64,000 nucleotides of DNA from Candidatus Contendobacter odensis Run_B_J11 (lineage in GTDB: Bacteria > Pseudomonadota > Gammaproteobacteria > Competibacterales > Competibacteraceae), in NCBI RefSeq assembly GCF_000531125.1, contig NZ_CBTK010000298.1, positions 27,345-91,344 of the forward strand, written 5' to 3'. Made by a program: the position numbers and the translations under genes. Of this stretch, positions 56,949-64,000 are shown one piece after another. Under the pieces are notes generated by a model, which saw only the letters and a program-made list of their open reading frames with translations, searched no databases and was not told the origin of the DNA. Positions within the stretch are counted from its first letter, which is position 1, and every line of letters begins with the position of its first letter.

Positions 56949-57490
56949 TATTTACGCCTCGTGGCGGTCAACGCCGAGGGGTCGATGGGCGCCGCCAGGA
57001 AGCTGGCGGTGGCGCTGGTCAACAGTAAATAGAACCGGTCGGGACAGAGATAGACGGTGGCGCCGACTCGCAGGTAGCGCTGGCCGTCGGTCGGAGCCGT
57101 TGCGCCAAACTGGATGTTCTGGTCATTCAAGTGCAACTGCAACCGGGAGGGATCGAGGCCCAAGGGCTTTAGATCCAGATCGGTCGTCGCGTACCGCAGC
57201 GGGCAACGCGCTTCCGCCAATTGCAGGATTGAATGGATTAAAACCGGGTTGGCCGGGCCATTATCCGGGGCAGTCATCCACCAGAGATGATCGCGCTGCT
57301 CGAACGCCAAGGTGTCCCGTCCCGTTCGCTCGACCGCGATGTGTTCGACGTGCGCTGGCGTCAGATCCAGGAGAGGCGCAGTCAACACCGGGTTCTCCCG
57401 GCCCGGCTCGAACAGCGCCAGAGCCGCCAGACCCATGACCAGCCCCAGCAATCCCAGATTCAGCCAAACACGCTGGGTGAGTGCGTTCAC
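56948..57490 (-). CDS. DUF4340-type membrane protein linked to a GldG-like ABC system
   Basis: This 180-residue protein has one N-terminal transmembrane helix (about 8-28, LNLGLLGLVMGLAALALFEP) and a periplasmic region starting LDLTPAHVEHIAVERTGRD, with LAFEQRDHLWWMTAPDNGPAN, resembling one unit of DUF4340 proteins. It starts with a GTG at 57490, two bases after the stop of the GldG-like gene. It is much shorter than multi-unit DUF4340 proteins. DUF4340 genes regularly follow gldF/gldG genes, which supports the assignment. Confidence 0.75.
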   Translation of the reverse strand: MNALTQRVWLNLGLLGLVMGLAALALFEPGRENPVLTAPLLDLTPAHVEHIAVERTGRDTLAFEQRDHLWWMTAPDNGPANPVLIHSILQLAEARCPLRYATTDLDLKPLGLDPSRLQLHLNDQNIQFGATAPTDGQRYLRVGATVYLCPDRFYLLLTSATASFLAAPIDPSALTATRRK

Positions 57491-57492
57491 AG

Positions 57493-58869
57493 CTAACGTC
57501 GCCGCCGGTAAAACCAGATGAGCCAACCACTGGTTAGCAATCCTCCCGGTAACCCGATCAGAAACACCGCTGCAATCAGCGCCAAGGCGCCTTCTGACAG
57601 ATTCAGATTCGAGTCGGGAGCGGCTTTGGGAGAAATAAGCATCGGCGCATCGTCCAAAGTCAGCCAATGGACGATGTTGAGTCCCAATTCCAGATTCGCG
57701 CCATTGCCTAGATAGGTGTTCGACAGAAAATCACCATCACCGATGATGACGATCCGCTGCTCGTTCACCGCCAGCGGATCACCGGTGGCGGGTTGTACAG
57801 GCCGGGGCCGGAACAGTGCCACGCCGACCGTCAGTGGTCCGGCTCGTTCGGCGCTGTCCGGATCGAACTGCTGCGTACCGTCGAGTGGGCCGGTTTCAGT
57901 CCAGCTCCGGGATTGGCTTTCCAGCAATACGGTGGCCTTCCAGCCGATGGGCGGTTGAACCTCTAACGCGACCGCTTGCGGCAGCAGCGCGGGCAAATGC
58001 AGTGATTCGGTAATAGGATGCGGGCCATAGTCGGCGATGGGAATGAAAGCAGGGCTTTTAATGCCCAGAACCGGCGTACTCGCATCCACCACCGTTCCAG
58101 ACAGCAGGGTCACGCCCAGCGCTGCCGCCAACGGTTGCAAGCCGGAAGGATCACCCGGTTCCAGCAACCACCACAGCGCACCACCCTGTTTTACATACTC
58201 CAGTATGGCTTCGACCTCGCCCGGTGGCAGCGGCGTTTGTGGCCCGGCAATGACCACTGCGGCAGTCGCAACGGGAACCCGCATTTCTACCGCCAGATTG
58301 AGCGGACGCGGCTGGATGCCGATTTTCTCCAGTTCCCGGATGAATGTCCCCAGATCGTAATTAGCGACGCCGAGCGGCTTGCGTTCGCCGTGACCGTCGA
58401 GGAAACGCACGATAGGCGTCCGCTGGCGACTCAAGCGTTGCAGAGCCTGGGTCAACGCCGGTTCGCCAAGTTGCCGGAGCTTTTCACCGCGCCCGCGATA
58501 CTCCACATACAATTCGCCATCCAAGGTGATACCGAGTTCGCGCACCCGATCAGGTAGCAGGTCGGGATTGACGAAGTTCAGCATCAGATCGGGTTTGTAG
58601 CGCTGATAGCGGCTGATCAGCCGGGTAATCGCGTCGCGCAGGGCTGGATTGTCGCGGGCGTAGGCAGTGACGCGGATCGGTCCGTCCAGATGGGCCAGCA
58701 GCCTTTGGCTGGCCGGCGACAGGGTATTGCGACCGTTCGCGGTCCAGTCGGCCTGAATCGGGTAGCGGGTACTCAGCCAGGCCAGCAGGCCCATCACCAC
58801 GGCGAACAGGAGCGAGAAAACCAGGCTTTGCCAGCCCAGCCGACGGCGCACCGAGCGATCAAGCCACAT
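57493..58869 (-). CDS. GldG-family ABC-transporter-associated periplasmic protein
   Basis: This 458-residue protein has an N-terminal transmembrane helix (about 13-33), a large periplasmic part starting with ANGRNTLSPASQRLLAHLDG and containing VRFLDGHGERKPLGVANYDLG and VIAGPQTPLPPGEVEAILEYVKQGG, and a C-terminal transmembrane helix near 430-452. This is the GldG/Ynd-type layout found with ABC-2 permeases. In Bacteroidetes GldFG supports gliding; in Proteobacteria its role is undefined. It is three bases from the permease gene. Confidence 0.85.
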   Translation of the reverse strand: MWLDRSVRRRLGWQSLVFSLLFAVVMGLLAWLSTRYPIQADWTANGRNTLSPASQRLLAHLDGPIRVTAYARDNPALRDAITRLISRYQRYKPDLMLNFVNPDLLPDRVRELGITLDGELYVEYRGRGEKLRQLGEPALTQALQRLSRQRTPIVRFLDGHGERKPLGVANYDLGTFIRELEKIGIQPRPLNLAVEMRVPVATAAVVIAGPQTPLPPGEVEAILEYVKQGGALWWLLEPGDPSGLQPLAAALGVTLLSGTVVDASTPVLGIKSPAFIPIADYGPHPITESLHLPALLPQAVALEVQPPIGWKATVLLESQSRSWTETGPLDGTQQFDPDSAERAGPLTVGVALFRPRPVQPATGDPLAVNEQRIVIIGDGDFLSNTYLGNGANLELGLNIVHWLTLDDAPMLISPKAAPDSNLNLSEGALALIAAVFLIGLPGGLLTSGWLIWFYRRRR

Positions 58870-58872
58870 CGA

Positions 58873-59625
58873 TCAGCCCCGCAAGCGAGCATAGTCCAGC
58901 CGGCGGATCGTCAGACCCAGGAACGCCGCACTGAACAGCAGGTAGTAAGCCAAATCCTGGCTCCTGAACAGACCGAGCAGCAGGGCATCTCCATGGCGCG
59001 GCAGCGACAAGTAAGCAAACAGTGGGCTAATTGCTCCCTGACTGACGCCGACCGCATCCACAATCCAGAACGCCAGCAACAGCCCAAAAGTTGCAGCCGC
59101 AGCGACTGCTGGTTGTGTGGTGAGGGCGGACAGATACAGACCGGCGGCGGCGAAACTGGCAGCAAGCAGACTCAGGTCCAGCACTCCAGCCGCCAGCTTG
59201 CCAAAATCGAGCGCCGCACCAGCCGCCAGCGTCAGCGGCATCAACGCGACCAATGCGACCAGCGTCAGCAGAAACAGCAGTACACCCAGATATTTGCCGA
59301 ATACAATAGTGGAAATTCCTACCGGCGCTGAGAGTAGCAGGTCGAGAGTACCGGTCCGGCGCTCCTCGCTGAACAGGCGCATGGTCAGCAGTGGGGTCAC
59401 CAGCAGCAAACCCCAAGCGGCCACCCGAAACAGCGGCGCTGCAACTCGATCAGTCACGCCCGGCGCATTTTCCAAACCGGCCAATCGCCCCTGTAAACCC
59501 TGGAAGTCACCCACCAGGATAATGAAAATCCACGCCAGCAACCCCTGCATCACCGCCAGCAAGGTCCAGGCCAGCGGTGATAAAAATAAACCGCGCAACT
59601 CACGGGCTGCGATGGTGAAGATCAA
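58873..59625 (-). CDS. ABC-2 type permease (GldF-like)
   Basis: This 250-residue protein has six membrane segments. It opens with LIFTIAARELRGLFLSPLAW, followed by TLLAVMQGLLAWIFIILV and LLLVTPLLTMRLFSEERRTGTLDLLLSAPVG, the canonical ABC-2/GldF segment, and TIVFGKYLGVLLFLL. The start is a TTG at 59625 with a perfect AGGAGG upstream; it overlaps the ATPase stop by four bases. It forms the membrane channel with the ATPase. Confidence 0.9.
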   Translation of the reverse strand: MIFTIAARELRGLFLSPLAWTLLAVMQGLLAWIFIILVGDFQGLQGRLAGLENAPGVTDRVAAPLFRVAAWGLLLVTPLLTMRLFSEERRTGTLDLLLSAPVGISTIVFGKYLGVLLFLLTLVALVALMPLTLAAGAALDFGKLAAGVLDLSLLAASFAAAGLYLSALTTQPAVAAAATFGLLLAFWIVDAVGVSQGAISPLFAYLSLPRHGDALLLGLFRSQDLAYYLLFSAAFLGLTIRRLDYARLRG

Positions 59626-60563
59626 GCGACGGCCTCCTGTCCCAGCATCAGTTCGATGCAAATCTGTTCCAGCCCCGCAGCTTCCGGGGTCATTTCCCAC
59701 AAATCCCAGCCACCCGCCTGAGCGTGCTTGATCAGCGCCTGGTGGGGCGCAGCGCCAACAGCATGATGAAGCCGGAACTGGCCGCCGCCGAGATCCTCGA
59801 CTCGCATCACTGCGGGCAGTCTTGCCAGTTCTGTAGCCGGTGGTGGCGCGTTCAGTCCGATACGCAAGCGGCTGGATTGATGTTGCTGCTGGTGCAAGTC
59901 GGCCAGTGCGCCGTTGTAAACCAGTCGCCCACTTTGCATGATTTGGACCTGGTTACAGGTGGTCTGCACTTCCGCCAGCAGATGAGTGGATAAAATCACG
60001 CCACGATCCTGCCCCAGTTCGCGAATAAGATCGCGAATTTCCCGCCCCTGAATCGGGTCCAGACCCACCGTCGGTTCATCCAGAATCAGCACCGGTGGAT
60101 CATGCAGCATGGCCTGGGCAATACCGACCCGTTGCCGGTAGCCCTTGGACAGGTTGCCGATCAGACGTCGGCTAACCTCCATCAGCCCACAGCGCTCCTT
60201 GCCTCGGGTCATCGCCTGACGGCTGGCTGCACGGTCGAGTCGGTGCAGGCGGGCGCTGTAGTGGAGTTGTTCATCCACCGTCAGTTCGCGATAGAGCGGC
60301 GGTTGCTCGGGCAGATAGCCAATAGCCTGTTTGGCCCGCTGTGGCTGATCCAGCAGGTCGGCGCCATTGATAATAATCCGCCCGGCGTCCGGTGCCAGAA
60401 CGCCAGCCAACATTCGCAGGGTGGTGGATTTGCCTGCACCGTTGGGGCCGAGAAAGCCTAAGACCTGGCCGCGACTGAGCGTGAAGCTAACCGCATCAAC
60501 CCCTCGATTCTCACCATAGCGGTGGCTCAATTCTTCCACCCGCAACACTATCTCGCCGGTCAT
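59622..60563 (-). CDS. ABC transporter ATP-binding protein (GldA-like)
   Basis: This protein of about 313 residues has Walker A GPNGAGKST near residue 38, the signature LSKGYRQRVGIAQAM, Walker B VLILDEPTVGLDP and the switch histidine in ILSTHLLAEV. A C-terminal extension (about 215-313) of unknown role is typical of GldA/CcmA-type ATPases. The start could be the ATG at 60581, six codons upstream. It begins the operon ATPase-permease-GldG-DUF4340. Confidence 0.92.
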   Translation of the reverse strand: MTGEIVLRVEELSHRYGENRGVDAVSFTLSRGQVLGFLGPNGAGKSTTLRMLAGVLAPDAGRIIINGADLLDQPQRAKQAIGYLPEQPPLYRELTVDEQLHYSARLHRLDRAASRQAMTRGKERCGLMEVSRRLIGNLSKGYRQRVGIAQAMLHDPPVLILDEPTVGLDPIQGREIRDLIRELGQDRGVILSTHLLAEVQTTCNQVQIMQSGRLVYNGALADLHQQQHQSSRLRIGLNAPPPATELARLPAVMRVEDLGGGQFRLHHAVGAAPHQALIKHAQAGGWDLWEMTPEAAGLEQICIELMLGQEAVA

Positions 60564-60655
60564 GGCATTTTCGCCAAGCATTGAATTTTAGGGAACGGTA
60601 TCATGGCGGCAGCGGTCAACCTAGACCCTCTATCCCATTCACTATTGAAATCATC

Positions 60656-61138
60656 ATGGAAAAATCCCCTGATCAATCACTGCTCCCCGAGCATGAACCG
60701 GCGGAAGGACTCAATATCAACGAAAGCGAGGAGCCTCTGGTTCACTGGTTGCACATCGTCATTCGCTTCTGTGTGCGGATCTTGGCGGTGCTGATGACGC
60801 TGGTGATCATGTGGAGTGTTGCCGATGTGGCTTGGGTTATCTACCAGCGAGCCATAGCATCGCCTACCGTGGGATTGCTGAATGTTGATGATATTCTGGT
60901 TTCGTTCGGTGCGTTCATGGCGACGCTGATCGCCATCGAAATTTTCATGAACATCGTCCTGTATCTGCGCGACGACGTTTTGCATGTCAAGCTGGTGCTT
61001 GCTACAGCATTGATGGCTATCGCCCGCAAGGTAATTGTAATGGATTATAAGACGCTGGACCCCACTTATATCTGGGCGACGGCAGCAGTTATCTTCGCGC
61101 TCAGTATTGGCTATTGGTTGGTAGCGAAGAAATCTTAA
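60656..61138 (+). CDS. PsiE-family inner-membrane protein
   Basis: This 160-residue protein has four predicted transmembrane helices (about 35-58, 76-97, 105-122 and 134-155) after an acidic N terminus. Conserved parts are FMNIVLYLRDDVLHVKLVLATALMAIARKVIVMDY, matching the phosphate-starvation-inducible PsiE family. Function is unknown. The start at 60656 is used because upstream in-frame codons show no ribosome-binding site. It is divergent from the ABC operon, separated by about 90 bases. Confidence 0.82.
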   Translation: MEKSPDQSLLPEHEPAEGLNINESEEPLVHWLHIVIRFCVRILAVLMTLVIMWSVADVAWVIYQRAIASPTVGLLNVDDILVSFGAFMATLIAIEIFMNIVLYLRDDVLHVKLVLATALMAIARKVIVMDYKTLDPTYIWATAAVIFALSIGYWLVAKKS

Positions 61139-61291
61139 TCAATCTCAATCAGTTGTTTTGTCAATGAATTGGTTCTTCGAGGATTCTTGTGGATACCCTG
61201 CTGCCCGTCAAGTCGAAAATCTGAGAATAAAAACTCAGCCAAGGATTAAGAAATGCAGAACTAGAAAGCAATTGTAATTTCTCCGAAATAG

Positions 61292-62317
<1,026 letters not shown>

Positions 62318-62351
62318 AGCGGCTATTCCCGTCAGCCCCGAACCCCTTCGC

Positions 62352-63569
62352 TCAAACCGGCAGCACCCGCGCAAACACGACCTTGAGATAATCCGTTTCG
62401 GGAATCGCCGGATGCACCGGATGATCCGGCCCCTGCCGACCCTGTTCCAGCACCGTCAGAGTGCGATCCAGATGCCGCGATCCTTGCAACAGGGTTTCCA
62501 CCAGCGTCTCACGCGGGAGCAGTTGCGAGCAGGAGCAGGATACCAGCAACCCGTCGCGTTCCAGAACCTGCATCGCCATTTCGTTGATCCGCCGGTAAGC
62601 CAATGCGCCCTCCTTGAAATCCTTGCGCCGCTTGACGAACGCCGGTGGATCCACGATCACCACGTCGAAATGTTCACGGGCTTCACGCAACGCCTTCAGC
62701 ACCTCGAAGGCATCGCCTTGACGGGTCTGCACCTGATCAGCGACCCCATTCAGCGCCGCGTTGGTCGCGGCCTGCGCCAGCGCCGCAGCGGAGGAATCCA
62801 CGCACAGTACCTCACTGGCGCCATGCGCCGCTGCCCGAATTCCCCAGGCGCCGCTGTAGCTGAATACATCCAGTACCCGCCGATCCCGGACATAGCGATC
62901 CAGCCGGGCGCGATTATCGTGCTGATCGTAGAACCAGCCGGTTTTCTGCCCGGTGCGCGGCGCGATTTGAAAACGCAGGCCGTCTTCTTCGATCGCCACC
63001 GTTTCGGGAACCGTACCGGACGCCTCGGCGACATATCGTTCCAGACCTTCCAGTTCCCGCATCGCGCCGTCATTGCGCCAGAGTACCGCCGCCGGTTTTA
63101 GCACTTTTTGCAGGGCGGCCAGGATGTCGTCCTTGACTCGATCCATGCCGGCGGTGGTGATCTGCGCCACGCACAGATCGCCGTAGCGGTCCACCACCAG
63201 CCCCGGCAATCCATCGCCTTCCCCGTACACCAGCCGGTAGAACGGCTTTGGATACAGCCGCTGGCGCAGACTCAGCGCCACGTTCAGGCGATGCACCAGC
63301 AGCGAAAAATTGAGCGGATGGGCGGGATCGCGGCTGACCAGCCGGGCGCAGAGCAGGACGTTGGGATTGATGTAGCCAGTGCCCAGCGCCTTGCCGTTGC
63401 TGGCCTGAATTTCCACCGGCTGACCCGGTTGGAAATCGCGCAATGGCGTGGCGGTCACATCAATTTCGTTGCTGTAGACCCAGAGATGACCAGCGCGCAG
63501 GCGGCGGTCTTCATCCTTGCGCAGGCGCAGCGGGGCAAAATCGGCGGGGGAAACGGGAGCAGTGGACAT
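62352..63569 (-). CDS. rlmI: 23S rRNA (cytosine-5-)-methyltransferase RlmI-like
   Basis: This 405-residue SAM-dependent methyltransferase has an N-terminal PUA-like domain (LRKDEDRRLRAGHLWVYSNEI) and a class I fold with RVLDVFSYSGAWGIRAAAHGA, VDSSAAALAQA and the catalytic-region motif DVVIVDPPAFVKRRKDF. The C-terminal SCSCSQLLPRE is also typical of YccW/RlmI. It methylates C5 of a cytosine in 23S rRNA (C1962 in E. coli). The start at 63569 matches the family; longer frames are unsupported. Confidence 0.92.
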   Translation of the reverse strand: MSTAPVSPADFAPLRLRKDEDRRLRAGHLWVYSNEIDVTATPLRDFQPGQPVEIQASNGKALGTGYINPNVLLCARLVSRDPAHPLNFSLLVHRLNVALSLRQRLYPKPFYRLVYGEGDGLPGLVVDRYGDLCVAQITTAGMDRVKDDILAALQKVLKPAAVLWRNDGAMRELEGLERYVAEASGTVPETVAIEEDGLRFQIAPRTGQKTGWFYDQHDNRARLDRYVRDRRVLDVFSYSGAWGIRAAAHGASEVLCVDSSAAALAQAATNAALNGVADQVQTRQGDAFEVLKALREAREHFDVVIVDPPAFVKRRKDFKEGALAYRRINEMAMQVLERDGLLVSCSCSQLLPRETLVETLLQGSRHLDRTLTVLEQGRQGPDHPVHPAIPETDYLKVVFARVLPV

Positions 63570-63697
63570 GGGATAATCGTTTTCAGGAATGCAAATCATG
63601 GAATCGGCAGACAGCGGGGGAGATGGGAAGTTTTCCCGCCTATCGAACTGTCAGAATAGAATCGGTAGCTTACTCCAAACCGCGAGCCTTCCGCCCC

Positions 63698-64000
63698 ATG
63701 CCCAAAATGCGCACCAGTTTTCAAGGTCTGGTTCGGTTGCTGGCGAACAGCCTGTATCCCGAACCTGATGTGTTTATCCGTGAACTGCTGCAAAACGCTC
63801 ACGACAGTATCCAGTTACGTCAGATTGAACGGTCGGAACCGGCTGGCGAGATTCACATTGCCGTTGATGAGCGCAATCGCGCCCTGATTTTCACCGACAA
63901 TGGCGTCGGCATGGATCGGCGGGACATTGAAGACTTCCTCAGCGTGATCGGCAGCACCGGCACCGGCAGCCGCGCTCGCGAACTGGCGGCGCGGGCGGTG
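63698..64000 (+). CDS. HSP90-family protein, divergent, 3' end outside window
   Basis: The first 101 residues of an HSP90/HtpG-type GHKL chaperone are visible: VRLLANSLYPEPDVFIRELLQNAHDSI includes the ATP-binding helix, and LIFTDNGVGMDRRDIEDFLSVIGSTGTGSRARE has the DNGVGM motif. It differs from canonical HtpG (QNAHDSI for SNASDAL; IGSTGTGSRAR for IAKSGTK), so it likely belongs to the noncanonical HSP90-like class of bacteria. The ATG at 63698 is the first suitable start. Confidence 0.85.
   Translation, partial: MPKMRTSFQGLVRLLANSLYPEPDVFIRELLQNAHDSIQLRQIERSEPAGEIHIAVDERNRALIFTDNGVGMDRRDIEDFLSVIGSTGTGSRARELAARAV

Overview
The window looks like a chromosome segment of a GC-rich Gammaproteobacterium. 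Evidence is the gene order coaBC-dut-algC-argB with radC next door, the pilMNOPQ operon, and rhodanese-grxC-secB-gpsA, all typical of that class. A Competibacteraceae-like bacterium is possible, but this is only a guess from gene content. No rRNA, tRNA or CRISPR array was seen.

Layout. 1-1257: end of a von Willebrand A protein and a small membrane protein. 1283-4162 (minus): DJ-1 protein, S41 carboxy-terminal protease, gpmA. 4409-7301 (plus): ArsR regulator, DUF2892 membrane protein, membrane rhodanese, grxC, secB, gpsA. 7302-9173: two small conserved genes set among mobile-element debris (an IS5-like MITE, a palindromic repeat and a tnpB-less IS200/IS605 derivative). 9174-15455: two conserved hypotheticals and pilMNOPQ. 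15495-25504: a 1620-residue Ig-repeat protein, a DUF29 gene and a 1509-residue SBBP-repeat protein, both giants apparently exported. 25505-26490: transposase remnants. 26491-31087: lipid A aminoarabinose-type genes (split ArnA, ArnD) and a membrane protein gene broken by a MITE. 31128-34376 (minus): ureDABC. 34445-40304: anti-sigma-type ATPase, nadC, a sensor/exonuclease fusion, yjcH-actP. 40399-43700 (minus): rraA, an SbtA/PII bicarbonate-transport pair, and a SnoaL-type gene broken by a second MITE. 43766-48590 (minus): argB, algC, dut, coaBC, with a plus-strand DUF433/DUF5615 toxin-antitoxin-like pair between dut and coaBC. 49047-52276: radC, TAXI binding protein, LpxL-type acyltransferase, mlaA. 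52480-56136: GAF/HD-GYP protein, cNMP-binding protein and a periplasmic protein. 56133-60563 (minus): mutM and a GldAFG-like ABC system. 60656-64000: PsiE-like protein, hemF, rlmI, and the start of a divergent HSP90-family gene.

How it fits together. Much of the window is housekeeping: redox, secretion, phospholipid precursor, arginine, CoA, dUTP, NAD and haem functions. The accessory parts concern the cell surface (type IV pili, giant repeat proteins, lipid A modification, MlaA, acyltransferase), nutrient use (urease, acetate, bicarbonate) and cyclic-nucleotide signalling. The most striking direct observations are three unrelated short inverted-repeat elements, each with perfect target duplications (3, 8 and 11 bp). 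Two of them interrupt genes whose original reading frames can be rebuilt exactly. Next in interest are a DnaQ-type exonuclease joined to a degenerate histidine-kinase module and a pilus operon followed by two giant Ig/propeller proteins.
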